Assembly (NCBI GenBank): GCA_028824125.1
Contig: JAPPES010000039.1
Coordinates: 1 to 53,724 of the forward strand
Length of the DNA stretch: 53,724 nucleotides
From: Candidatus Poribacteria bacterium
Lineage (GTDB): Bacteria > Poribacteria > WGA-4E > WGA-3G
Direction of reading: 5' to 3'
Each line of letters begins with the position of its first letter. Within the stretch, counting starts at the first letter, position 1. Under the pieces are notes generated by a model. The model worked only from the letters and a program-made list of their open reading frames with translations, made no database searches and was not told the DNA's origin. The position numbers and the translations under genes are program-made. Positions 35,264 through 44,339 of the stretch are shown in pieces.

Positions 35264-36190
35264 TCATGGATTATTACTTGTGCCCTGGATTTCGGAGATC
35301 TTTTTAACAAAATCATAAGTCCAATCTACAACTTTATATCCGCAGTTGCTATAAAAAAGAATTGGAAGGTATTCATAACATTCAGTATTAAGAGAAGCAT
35401 GTCGGTATCCGACTTTGTGCATCTCTTGAAGTGAGTATTGAAGCAAGTATTTTCCCAAACCTTGTCCCTGAAAATCTTCTTCTACACTGAGCCATTCCGT
35501 ATAAACCCAGTCTTGTGCATCGGGGTGACTTGAATATTCACCACCGCAGACAGAGACACAGATACCAATTTTTTCACTTTCTTGGTAGGCAGGCACAGTG
35601 CAGTTTGGACGTTGCCCACGCCCTTCTTTCCACTCTACAGAGAGTGTTACCGGCAACCTTGGAGGTATTGGTGTGACAGAGTAGTTTTTCCAATCTAAGA
35701 AGACTTGACAATAGCGAGGACTGTAACCGTTGTGTCCGAGAAGGGCATAAACATGATCAAGGATAATTGAAAGTGAAGCACATCTTAAATGATAAAAATG
35801 ATACTTATACGATGAGAAAGCGGTAATTTGGGTTACGTTATACGTTTTCAGATATTCCTCCGCTTTTTCAAGCACGGTTTGTCCGGCATGTCGCGCCCCG
35901 CGTTCGTAACCAAAAAACCGGACAACACCTTCGTGCCCTTCATTGTTGTTCCCATACCAACGATGACCAACATGGATAAATGCCTGCACTACGCCATTTT
36001 GCATCGCAACAAACGCTGTTTCTGCCTCAAGACCATTATCGGTATTATCGCTTTGACCCGTGACACTGCACATTGCATCAGCCAGTTCTGCCTCCTTTAC
36101 GGGGTAACAATGTGGCACGGCAGAGGTCAAGCGATTATAAAATTGGGTTAAAGCAGGCAGCATATCGGGCGTATATTGGATAATTTCCAT
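35264..36190 (-). CDS. GNAT family N-acetyltransferase, copy 2
   Basis: 308 residues, a tandem paralogue of the 34068-34973 gene. The N-terminus is MEIIQYTPDMLPALTQFYNR and the acetyl-CoA loop WLSVEEDFQGQGLGKYLLQY; FYSNCGYKVVDWTYDF closes the fold. It carries six extra residues at the C-terminus (SEIQGTSNNP end) relative to copy 1. The start ATG 36190 is 16 bp after the WD40 gene's stop, so the two may be co-transcribed. Substrate unknown. Confidence 0.82.
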   Translation of the reverse strand: MEIIQYTPDMLPALTQFYNRLTSAVPHCYPVKEAELADAMCSVTGQSDNTDNGLEAETAFVAMQNGVVQAFIHVGHRWYGNNNEGHEGVVRFFGYERGARHAGQTVLEKAEEYLKTYNVTQITAFSSYKYHFYHLRCASLSIILDHVYALLGHNGYSPRYCQVFLDWKNYSVTPIPPRLPVTLSVEWKEGRGQRPNCTVPAYQESEKIGICVSVCGGEYSSHPDAQDWVYTEWLSVEEDFQGQGLGKYLLQYSLQEMHKVGYRHASLNTECYEYLPILFYSNCGYKVVDWTYDFVKKISEIQGTSNNP

Positions 36191-36206
36191 CTATTATTTC
36201 TATCCT

Positions 36207-38393
36207 CTATTGCGGAACGTCCCACAGCAGAATTGTCCCATCCCAACTGCCACTGGCAAGGGTTTTGCCATCTGGAGAGAATGCAACCGAACTAATCCCC
36301 CCTGTATGTCCAGAAAGCGTTTTCAGATACTTTCCCGAATTGGCAGACCATAGACGGATAGTTGTATCCCCACTCCCAGTGGCGATAGTTTGCGCATCGG
36401 GTGAAAAACGTACAGTTGTGATAGTGCCTCCCCCGCAATGAGGATGACTTACATGTCCAGAGAGAGTATTAAAATGCTGTCTGAGACTCATATCAAATAA
36501 TTCCACCAAACTATTGTTTCCATCTACCATAGCGATTATCTTTCCATCTGGAGAATAACTTTCGTGGCTTTCAGCCCCCGAATATCCAGAGAGTTTTTCG
36601 ATATATTGGCCTGTTTTTCCATCCCACAGATACATGCCATCGTCCCTATCTTCCTCATATATATTGGTAATGATAGTATTTACATTAGGGGAAAAGTATG
36701 CTCCATCAACATTCCCCGTAATTCCAGTAAGCGTATTGAGGCGTTGTCCTGTGTTGGCATCCCATATCTGTACTGTATTTCCTGAACTCTGGGTAACGAG
36801 TTTAGTGCCATCGCTTGAATAATCTACTCTGTAGAGTTTCCCCGTAATTCCAGTAAGCGTATTGAGGCGTTGTCCTGTGTTGGCATCCCATAGCCGGACA
36901 CTATTGTCCGAACAACTACCAACAATAGTTTTACCATCAGGTGAATAGCCTACGTGGTTGATATCTTGCTTATGCCTAGACAGTGTATTGAGGCGTTGCC
37001 CTGTAACAACCTCCCATAAAGATACCGTACTCCACGTGCTTTTGGTAGTGAATGTTTTTCCATTAGGTGAAAAACGAAAGGTGTTGACATTTCCCTTATA
37101 CTCATTGAGCTTATAATATTTCAGTAATTGTCCAGTGTTGACATCCCACAACCGCATAGTTTCGTCATAGCCCCAGCTTGCAATGGTTTTGCCATCTGGA
37201 GTATAAGAAACTTCATCTACGCTTTCCGTATATCCAGTGAGTGTTTTTAGAAGTTCCCCCGTGATTGTATCCCATAGACGCACCGTTTTGTCCGAACCCT
37301 TGCTAAGTATAGTAATTCCATCATGAGAAAAGGAAACAGTATCAACACTTCCCTCATGTCCTGAGAGTTTTATCAACTTCTGTCCCGTGAGAGTAGACCA
37401 TAGAAGTATCGTGCCATGAGTCCCAGCCGCAGCGATGATTTTCCCATTTGGTGAAAAGCGGACACAAGACGCTTTACCCTCCGTATGCCCAATAAAACTT
37501 TTCAGGTATTGTCCGGTGGTTACATCCCATAGACGTACCCAACCGTCCGATGAACCAGAAGTAGCAATAGTCTTTCCATCTGGTGAAAAACACACGTCGG
37601 AGAAATCATCGATATTCTCTTGGGTGAGTGTATTTATGTGTTCCCCCGTTCTGGTATCCCATAGACGTACCGTTTTGTCCGACCCACTTGTAGCGATAAT
37701 TTTTCCATCTGGAGAAAAGCATACGTTGTTGGTACGCACCTCATGCGCGATAAGATTTTTTAGATGCTGTCCGGTATTTACATCCCACAACTGGAGGGTG
37801 TTGTAACGATATTCCCAAATAGCGATAGTCTTTCCATCTGGTGAAAAACATTTGCTATAGAAATGATTGTTAGGCTTGGCAAGTGTTTTTAAGTGTTGAC
37901 CTGTTCTGACATCCCACAAATTTATTGTCTTATTAGATATTTCAGATGGGGTTCCACTTGATGTAGCAATAATATTTCCAGCGGGTGAAAAGATCGGATT
38001 GTAGTGTGCCTTTTCTTCGTCTGCAATATACCTCAAAAGCTGTCCTGTAGAGGTTTTCCAAATTAGTATTGTTCCATCCGGACCTCCTGTCACGATAGAA
38101 TTTCCATCGGATGAAATGGATACGTTTTCTATACCCTTCACATGGTTAGCAAGATCAGTGAGTTGATATAATTCTTTACCAGTAATGGAGTCGTATATCC
38201 AAACCCCAACTGAAGTAGCCACGGCAAACCGAGTGCCATCTGGGAAATATGCAATTTCGCCCAATGTGCCATTACCGAGACGGAGTTTAGCACCTTCAGG
38301 CAAATTCAATTTATCAGTATCTTGAGCAGAAACAATAGGGAGAAATAACGCAAAAAGCAAGAACAAGGTGATGAATGTGTATATTGTTTTCAT
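36207..38393 (-). CDS. Secreted WD40-repeat protein, two beta-propellers
   Basis: 728 residues. Signal peptide MKTIYTFITLFLLFALFLPI..SAQ. I count 16 WD40-like units of about 40 residues, each with a FSPDGKTIATSGSDxTVRLWD core and TGQxLxTL end. That is enough for two seven- or eight-bladed propellers. Most bacterial WD40 proteins are scaffolds for protein contacts. ATG 38393 has AAAAGGAGATGAGAAG upstream. Units 11 and 12 share an identical WDANTGQRLNTLTGITG stretch, indicating recent internal duplication. It sits upstream of the GNAT pair. Confidence 0.9.
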   Translation of the reverse strand: MKTIYTFITLFLLFALFLPIVSAQDTDKLNLPEGAKLRLGNGTLGEIAYFPDGTRFAVATSVGVWIYDSITGKELYQLTDLANHVKGIENVSISSDGNSIVTGGPDGTILIWKTSTGQLLRYIADEEKAHYNPIFSPAGNIIATSSGTPSEISNKTINLWDVRTGQHLKTLAKPNNHFYSKCFSPDGKTIAIWEYRYNTLQLWDVNTGQHLKNLIAHEVRTNNVCFSPDGKIIATSGSDKTVRLWDTRTGEHINTLTQENIDDFSDVCFSPDGKTIATSGSSDGWVRLWDVTTGQYLKSFIGHTEGKASCVRFSPNGKIIAAAGTHGTILLWSTLTGQKLIKLSGHEGSVDTVSFSHDGITILSKGSDKTVRLWDTITGELLKTLTGYTESVDEVSYTPDGKTIASWGYDETMRLWDVNTGQLLKYYKLNEYKGNVNTFRFSPNGKTFTTKSTWSTVSLWEVVTGQRLNTLSRHKQDINHVGYSPDGKTIVGSCSDNSVRLWDANTGQRLNTLTGITGKLYRVDYSSDGTKLVTQSSGNTVQIWDANTGQRLNTLTGITGNVDGAYFSPNVNTIITNIYEEDRDDGMYLWDGKTGQYIEKLSGYSGAESHESYSPDGKIIAMVDGNNSLVELFDMSLRQHFNTLSGHVSHPHCGGGTITTVRFSPDAQTIATGSGDTTIRLWSANSGKYLKTLSGHTGGISSVAFSPDGKTLASGSWDGTILLWDVPQ

Positions 38394-38451
38394 CTTCTCA
38401 TCTCCTTTTAACGAAGTGCGGCAGGTATTACCTATAATGATAGACTGTTGA

Positions 38452-38476
38452 TAGGCGCGCTTACAAGGCGCGCCTA
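38452..38476. repeat. Variable-stem hairpin repeat before the WD40 gene
   Basis: TAGGCGCGC, a TTACAA loop and GGCGCGCCTA form a hairpin, followed by CAATGTAACATTA. A degraded relative (CGCGCTTACAAAGCACGTCTACAATGTAAAATTA) lies around 45209-45242. It is of the same class as 11731-11770. Confidence 0.65.
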
Positions 38477-38532
38477 CAATGTAACATTATAATATGGTAT
38501 ATCATTCTTGAATAGAACGAGAGACAGTCATT

Positions 38533-41145
38533 TTAACGTTTCTCAACCTGGAAGTTGGCATCCAACGCCTTCTCAACTCGAATTTGCGATTCTTCAAGAT
38601 GTGCTACACTATAATCATCCAACTTTGACTTGGAATTTTGAAGCACATTCTTGATACGAGTATTGATTTGTCCGAGATGGAGACGTGCAAGTGATCTTGC
38701 ATCTTCTGGGGTGCCGCTATCTGCAGCTAACACCAGCTTAATCAGCTGTTTCAGGTGTTCGCGCTGCAACCCACGTCGGAAACTTGAGATAAACGCATCT
38801 GAATTTGTCCACTGTTTTGCATCGGCATTCTTATCCAGTTCAATCCAAACAGCATCTGTAATCCCTATAAAGAGTTCTGGCATTGTGAACACATCTTCAT
38901 TGTCCGAAAACTTAAGCTCTGTGTCCTGCACACGCGCCAGAACATTTGGATCAAGCAACCTACCTAAAATTTGGCTCTGATTTCGCAGAATAACATCATG
39001 GATCGGATAATCCAGACGTGATGAATTATTACTACTTGTACCCCAATCACTCCACCGCGTAATTGCAATACTGTTCAGCAGTTCAGGTGGAAAATCGAAT
39101 ACTTTATCTGAGAGTGCGTGTTCTTTGATAAATTTAAGTGCTTCTCGCTGCTTCTTCGCTGGAACAGGCACATAAGGCAAACGTCCGTTTTCATCACCTT
39201 TATGGTCCCTGTGGTGATATTGTCCACCGATGAAACGCGTTGCAAGGAACATGCCACGGCTATATTGCCCCAGCAGAGATCTAAATGCCCGTCGGACGCG
39301 TTGGTACCCCATTCCATCTTGTGTGACTTTGTCTGCAATCTCGTCCCATAGACCAGCGACAATAGCTTGACGTTGTTTAGCAAATTCAAGTGGATCCGCA
39401 CCAAGGTCCCAACGATTGACTAATGGATCAAGGTCGCGGTATTGATACATGGAAGCATCACCATCAGTCGCGTATCTAAGTTCCGGGGATGCAGCACGTG
39501 ATGCAATCTTCTGTAATTCGGATAATTCTGCTTCGGGCTTGTTTCCACCAATTGGCTTATAAGCGTACTCAATCACCCAGTAATCCCAAGGACCGATTGT
39601 GGTTGTATAATAATCTCCCTGTTTTTTTCCTTCTGGCGCAATATTTACTGCATCATATTCCATCACGGAACCGTGAAGTGCTTTACCAGTTTTCTTGTTT
39701 AGCTCTTCAAGCGTATATATCGTACTTGCTTTAAAGTTGTGTCTTATTCCCAATGTGTGACCGACTTCGTGCATAATCAATGCTTTGAGTGCTTGTCCGA
39801 TATACTCTTCTGGAAGTTCACCATCGTCAATTATGCCGCGTGCTTGTAAAACGCTCGCCATGAAACTCATTTCACGTGCCAGCCCAGTAGCCATTTGACA
39901 GTTATGTCGTGATGAATGATCAATTGGGTGGTTACGCTCATGCTCTACTTCATCAAAGTAAGTCGTGTACTCACGCATCCAAGATCTGATCCAACTTTCA
40001 CCGACAAGAATATCGGCATCCAGAATCTGTCCTGTAAGCGGATTCACACGAGAGGGGCCAATTGCAAAGGATGCACCAACGACCCAACGAATCGTATTAT
40101 ACCGAGCGTCTTCGGGGTCCCAGTCCTCGTGATCTTGCTGAATTCGCGCTTCAATTGCATCTATGAATCCTGCTTTTTCAAATGCCTTGTTCCATTCAAG
40201 GATTCCCTGCCGCACATACGGACGAAAACGGTGTGGAACAGTTTTCTCTATGTAAAATATAATTGGATCTTTCGGCGGAGAAAGTTCTGCATTTTTGTCA
40301 GCCTTCTCCAAGTGCCAACGATTGACAAAACGAATGAACGGTTCATCACTGGTTTGAAGTGAAAAGTCTTTGACTGTGGTCATAAAATGTCCCATACGAT
40401 CATCAGCCAAGCGGGGTTGATAATTGTTAGTTGGAAGCTGTGCAAGACTGTAGTGTACAGATAGTTGGATACCACGACTGTCGGGGATTGTTTCACGACT
40501 GCCACTCGCAGCATAAACTGCATCAACTCGTAACTCAACGTTTTTGGGAAACGCTTTAATTGCTCCCCATGTGCTACGTCCTTTATCAAAACGGGCACCC
40601 CCACCTATTTGTCCGGCTAAAGGTGGTAGATCAGATAAAAATACAGGTGAAATATTTACTAACAAACTCTTTCGTTGCGGATGGACACTTTCGAGTTTGA
40701 GAGCGAAAAGTACAGAGTCGCGATATCCCAAATCTACTGCTTCTGCTATCGGTGTTCCTTTATTTGCTCGAAAACGGACATTTTTGCGAACAAGATGGAC
40801 CTTATCTCCAACACGTCTCCATTCAAGTAACCATTCATCCATGGTCATACCTGAAAGAAGGTATCCTGATCCTAATCCGCGCGCGATGCTTATCATGCAT
40901 AGAAAAGGTTTATCCAATTGCGATGGCTGTATTTCGCAATAGAGATTTTCTTTTTTTTCATAAAGTTTGAAAAAACCTTGATAACTTTTACTGTCTTCAA
41001 TGACTTTATTAAAATCTTCGTATTCCTTTTTCTGTTTTGCCTGTGTAGCAGGTTTAGCCTCTTGTTTCGTCTCTTGTGCGATTATTGGGAGGCAAAAACC
41101 GCTTGTTAGCACTAAACAGATGCAAAAAGTAAATAGGCGTTGCAT
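38533..41145 (-). CDS. Secreted zinc-dependent metalloprotease (DUF4953/DUF5117 type)
   Basis: 870 residues from ATG 41145, chosen for AAGGAGAAAGTTA just upstream and a signal peptide (QRLFTFCICLVLTSGFCLPIIAQ). The zinc site is IMHEVGHTLGIRHNF near the middle: two His and the catalytic Glu of HExxH plus a third His, the metzincin-like arrangement. The N-terminal DUF5117-like part (FLCMISIARGLGSGYLLSG) and the C-terminal DUF4953-like helical part flank it; ARYNTIRWVVG and SVMEYDAVNIAPEG are other conserved blocks. Probably periplasmic or extracellular. Natural substrate unknown. Confidence 0.88.
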   Translation of the reverse strand: MQRLFTFCICLVLTSGFCLPIIAQETKQEAKPATQAKQKKEYEDFNKVIEDSKSYQGFFKLYEKKENLYCEIQPSQLDKPFLCMISIARGLGSGYLLSGMTMDEWLLEWRRVGDKVHLVRKNVRFRANKGTPIAEAVDLGYRDSVLFALKLESVHPQRKSLLVNISPVFLSDLPPLAGQIGGGARFDKGRSTWGAIKAFPKNVELRVDAVYAASGSRETIPDSRGIQLSVHYSLAQLPTNNYQPRLADDRMGHFMTTVKDFSLQTSDEPFIRFVNRWHLEKADKNAELSPPKDPIIFYIEKTVPHRFRPYVRQGILEWNKAFEKAGFIDAIEARIQQDHEDWDPEDARYNTIRWVVGASFAIGPSRVNPLTGQILDADILVGESWIRSWMREYTTYFDEVEHERNHPIDHSSRHNCQMATGLAREMSFMASVLQARGIIDDGELPEEYIGQALKALIMHEVGHTLGIRHNFKASTIYTLEELNKKTGKALHGSVMEYDAVNIAPEGKKQGDYYTTTIGPWDYWVIEYAYKPIGGNKPEAELSELQKIASRAASPELRYATDGDASMYQYRDLDPLVNRWDLGADPLEFAKQRQAIVAGLWDEIADKVTQDGMGYQRVRRAFRSLLGQYSRGMFLATRFIGGQYHHRDHKGDENGRLPYVPVPAKKQREALKFIKEHALSDKVFDFPPELLNSIAITRWSDWGTSSNNSSRLDYPIHDVILRNQSQILGRLLDPNVLARVQDTELKFSDNEDVFTMPELFIGITDAVWIELDKNADAKQWTNSDAFISSFRRGLQREHLKQLIKLVLAADSGTPEDARSLARLHLGQINTRIKNVLQNSKSKLDDYSVAHLEESQIRVEKALDANFQVEKR

Positions 41146-41341
41146 TAACTTTCTCCTTTTGTATGCGCAGCAATCTATGTGCTTCGCTATCAATCTATGT
41201 TTTTTGAATCAATTATGGTTGGTGGTATACGGATAATTTTGATTAACAAGTATACCATTTTTTGATTTTCTTTGCCAGATATATTTTCGGGAAACGGGGC
41301 TATTTAGTTTTAGATTGTCTATTATATGGTGACATTTAGAA

Positions 41342-41458
41342 TTATAGTGGAATCCGAAAATATGTTTACATTTCAATGAACAACAATCTCCATAACTATA
41401 ACGCTGGCGAGGTTTCCTAACCTCGCCAATGTAAAGGTAATTGTGGATTTCACTATAA
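41342..41458. repeat. MITE-like element, 117 bp, intact copy
   Basis: Terminal inverted repeats TTATAGTGGAATCC and GGATTTCACTATAA match at 13 of 14 positions. The centre is the hairpin GGCGAGGTTTCCTAACCTCGCC. The copy at 26118-26305 shows the same sequence with a 70-bp insertion. It occupies part of the 650-bp gene-free gap 41146-41797. Confidence 0.88.
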
Positions 41459-41567
41459 AGGGACATTTTGTAGCATAAACTTCCAGTTTGTGCTACAACA
41501 TCCCTGGTAGGTTCGGTTTCCTAACCGAACCGATCCTAATGTCCAATTAATTCTAAAGTTCACTATA
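41453..41567. repeat. Second MITE-like element abutting the first
   Basis: Starting with ACTATAAAGGGACATT, shared with the previous element's end, it runs to GTCCAATTAATTCTAAAGTT and ends CACTATA, again the TATAGTG terminus. Inside are hairpins GTAGCATAAACTTCC..TTTGTGCTAC and GGTTCGGTTTCCTAACCGAACC. Confidence 0.7.
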
Positions 41568-41584
41568 TTCACATTTCAATATAT

Positions 41585-41724
41585 AACTCAAGTTGCCACC
41601 TTGTAGCACAATCTATCCGAAGATTAAGAAAATAAATCGGTAATTTGACGTTTTGAAAACGCGCCTAATGTTAAAAAAGAAGATAAATCCAATTAATTCG
41701 GTATTATATGTAGCAACTTGGGGT
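41585..41724. repeat. Element bounded by CAAGTTGCYAC inverted repeats
   Basis: AACTCAAGTTGCC at the left and the reverse of ACCCCAAGTTGCTAC at the right define about 140 bp. Internal TTGTAGCACAATCT and AATAAATCGGTAATT match the contig-end repeat (positions 1-85, reverse strand). Nothing coding is seen from here to cydB. Confidence 0.7.
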
Positions 41725-41797
41725 ATGAGTAAAACTAACACCCCTCATATAATTGTGAAACGATATTGGACAAAGTTATTTAGTACAACTCGTTAAC

Positions 41798-42805
41798 TTA
41801 GCCTCGGTTCCCCTTGAACACGGCATAAAGATACCAAAACGCGGGGACTAACAGAATACCGCCAATAACAATAACGATTAACACAGGTCGAAGCACAGAA
41901 TCGGGGGCAGCAGTGTTTGAAAATGTAAGATTTGGTGCAACAAGATAAGGAAACTGTGCCAATCCCCAACCGAAAATAATCAGGACGACCTGTACCGGAA
42001 CGAGCACACGTGCAAGTTGAAAGTAGCGCTTCCAAATAGCCCAAATCGCACAGATTGCCACTGCGCCAGTCAAAAGATGAAACGGAATTGACCAAACGCT
42101 ATTGCCCAATCCTTGTCGGATTGAAGGAGCACCTTTGGCAGACAAAACAAAACTAATTCCTGCCATTGCACCTACGCTTACTGCTGCGATAAGCGCCCGT
42201 ACGCGAAAATCTTCCTGCAATTCTGAATCTTTAGTTTCAAGGGTAAGATAAACGGCAGCGAGCAACGCACAGAGCGTCAATGTAAAAAAGCCGATTGCAA
42301 ATGGAAATAGGGCAAACCACGATGAGAAAAAATCGGTGTCTACGGTGCCAGTTTCTACATCCACCTGAATTGTTCCTGATGCTACCGCACCTAAGGTAAC
42401 ACCCAACATTATAGGCGTAATAACACTTGCAATGGCAAACACGCGACTCCATCTGAGGTGGGTTTTATCCGATTGATCGTCGTAGGTACGGAATACAAAT
42501 GCTGTGCCACGAAGCACAATGCCGATGAGCATTAAGGTAAGTGGAATATGCAATGCAGTGCCGATTGTGGCAAATGCCACTGGGAATGCCACAAAGAGCA
42601 GCACGATAATAACAATTAGCCAGACATGGTTCGCCTCCCAGATAGGCGCGAGTGCATTTGTGATAAGATTACGCTGTGCCTTCGCTCTGTGACCTGTAGC
42701 AAATAGGTCCCATACGCCACCCCCAAAATCAGCACCGCCCGTGAGCATATAGAGGATCAGCGAGATCAACATCACGCCTGCAATCCAGATTTCAAGACCG
42801 AACAT
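41798..42805 (-). CDS. cydB: Cytochrome bd ubiquinol oxidase subunit II
   Basis: 335 residues with about eight or nine membrane helices. The N-terminus WIAGVMLISLILYMLTGGADFGGGVWDL is typical (GGADFGGG is a family signature), and ANHVWLIVIIVLLFVAFPVAF follows. It is the structural partner of the heme-bearing CydA in a proton-motive, high-affinity oxygen reductase in the inner membrane. It lies 52 bp downstream of cydA; a CGGAGAAAGCCT site precedes ATG 42805. No cydX or cydDC genes are seen. Confidence 0.94.
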   Translation of the reverse strand: MFGLEIWIAGVMLISLILYMLTGGADFGGGVWDLFATGHRAKAQRNLITNALAPIWEANHVWLIVIIVLLFVAFPVAFATIGTALHIPLTLMLIGIVLRGTAFVFRTYDDQSDKTHLRWSRVFAIASVITPIMLGVTLGAVASGTIQVDVETGTVDTDFFSSWFALFPFAIGFFTLTLCALLAAVYLTLETKDSELQEDFRVRALIAAVSVGAMAGISFVLSAKGAPSIRQGLGNSVWSIPFHLLTGAVAICAIWAIWKRYFQLARVLVPVQVVLIIFGWGLAQFPYLVAPNLTFSNTAAPDSVLRPVLIVIVIGGILLVPAFWYLYAVFKGNRG

Positions 42806-42857
42806 AGGCTTTCTCCGAAACTACAAACTCTCATATACGAAATTGGCAATGTATGGA

Positions 42858-44216
42858 CTATTCAAATTGGAAGATTTGACGGCGCATCAAGATAACAACG
42901 ATAATCGAGAGGAATATGTAAAGCACAGTAAATCCAATGAACGGCACAACAAGATGTGGCATAGGTGTTACTGCCTCTGCTGTCCGCATGTAGCCATAGA
43001 TAACCCACGGTTGTCGCCCGACTTCTGTAACAGTCCAACCGGCTTCTATGGCGATAAATCCAAGCGGTGTGCAGTATGAGACAAACCTAAGATACCAACT
43101 ATTCACAGGCAACCCCTTTTGTCTCCATGCCAACCATCCGCCGAGGATCCCCGCGACAATCATTACCATCCCGCACGCAACCATAATCTGAAAAGCAAAA
43201 TGCACAATTGCAACAGGCGGACGATCTTCGGGTGGCACGTCTTTGAGTCCCATAATCTCAGCATTAAAGTCAAAGTGTGCAAGAAAACTGAGTGCCTTCG
43301 GAATTTCTATAGCGTATCGGGTGACTTCTGCCTCTTCGTCTGGAATGCCTCCAATGCGTAAAGGCGCGCCGCGTTCGGTTTCCCACTGCCCTTCCATTGC
43401 CGCGAGTTTGACAGGTTGATGTTTGGCAAGTCGTTTGGCACTGATGTCACCAGAAATCGGTTGCAGAAGTGCAACTACACCCCCAACGCATAGGGCAATA
43501 GCAAACGCTTTTCTATGAAAAGGGTTATCTGGGTCGCGTCTCAGAAAATAGGCATGGATACCAGCGACCGCAAATCCGACTGCGAGAAATGCGGCTAAGG
43601 TCATGTGAAGTGCTTGGCTGAATGAGGAAGGGTTTAGCATTGCTGCAATGGGATCAATGTTGGTAACTTTCGAAACCCATGCATTTGTGATATACGCAGA
43701 AGGAACGGCTGCAATGGGATCAATGTTGGTAACTTTCCCTTCAACAATCGAAAAACCGACAGGGGTGTTCATCCAAGCGTTAGCAGTTACAACAAAAATA
43801 CCGGAAAAAGTGCCGCCAAGTAGGACCATTACACCAGCGAACCAGTGGGCTTTCTTTGGGACACGGTCCCACCCATATAAATAGATACCGAGAAAGATTG
43901 CCTCAACAAAGAACGCTAATCCCTCTAACGAAAACGGCATGCCGATAATGGGACCGGCGTAAGCCATAAAAGTCGGCCACAACAAGCCGAGTTCAAAGGA
44001 CAACACAGTTCCTGATACCGCTCCCACGGCAAACATAATCGCGGTACCCTTTGACCATTTTTTTGCAAGTGTGAGATAAGTTTCGTCCTTCGTTTTCAGC
44101 CACATCCCCTCGGCAATTACCATGAACAATGGCATCGCTATACCAACGGAGGCGAAAATAATGTGAAAGGCAAGAGACATCGCCATCTGCGCGCGTGCTG
44201 CCAATAGGTCTTCCAT
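42858..44216 (-). CDS. cydA: Cytochrome bd ubiquinol oxidase subunit I with a 22-residue insertion
   Basis: 452 residues with about nine membrane helices. Heme ligands are consistent with His18 (LAFHIIFASVG), the His of QALHMTLAAF and the Met of FQIMVACG; GRQPWVIYG is the conserved quinol-side motif. Between ANAWMNTPVG and the QALHM helix, KVTNIDPIAA occurs twice, 22 residues apart, caused by a 30-bp exact direct repeat (43642-43671 and 43708-43737). The insertion falls in a loop, so the fold is probably kept. It is the first gene of cydAB and is preceded by a terminator. Confidence 0.94.
   Translation of the reverse strand: MEDLLAARAQMAMSLAFHIIFASVGIAMPLFMVIAEGMWLKTKDETYLTLAKKWSKGTAIMFAVGAVSGTVLSFELGLLWPTFMAYAGPIIGMPFSLEGLAFFVEAIFLGIYLYGWDRVPKKAHWFAGVMVLLGGTFSGIFVVTANAWMNTPVGFSIVEGKVTNIDPIAAVPSAYITNAWVSKVTNIDPIAAMLNPSSFSQALHMTLAAFLAVGFAVAGIHAYFLRRDPDNPFHRKAFAIALCVGGVVALLQPISGDISAKRLAKHQPVKLAAMEGQWETERGAPLRIGGIPDEEAEVTRYAIEIPKALSFLAHFDFNAEIMGLKDVPPEDRPPVAIVHFAFQIMVACGMVMIVAGILGGWLAWRQKGLPVNSWYLRFVSYCTPLGFIAIEAGWTVTEVGRQPWVIYGYMRTAEAVTPMPHLVVPFIGFTVLYIFLSIIVVILMRRQIFQFE
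43642..43737. repeat. 30-bp direct repeat inside cydA
   Basis: The 30 bases beginning GCTGCAATGGGATCAATGTT at 43642 recur without a mismatch at 43708. The 66-bp period keeps the frame and adds 22 residues, with a 36-bp non-repeated spacer encoding VPSAYITNAWVS between the copies. Confidence 0.92.
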
Positions 44217-44238
44217 GTGACTTCACCCATAACAAAAT

Positions 44239-44260
44239 AGGCGGGCAAAACAACCCGCCT
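44239..44260 (-). terminator. Rho-independent terminator after the PhyH gene, before cydA
   Basis: On the minus strand AGGCGGG, an 8-base loop and CCCGCCT are followed by TATTTTGTT. It would end the PhyH transcript and separate it from cydAB. A further CCCCT...AGGGG hairpin lies about 40 bp upstream. Confidence 0.7.
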
Positions 44261-44339
44261 AAAAGATACCGAAATGATTATGCAACAAAGTCCCCTGATA
44301 AGGGATTTAGGGGGTTAAAGCCTAAAAACACCGAAATGA

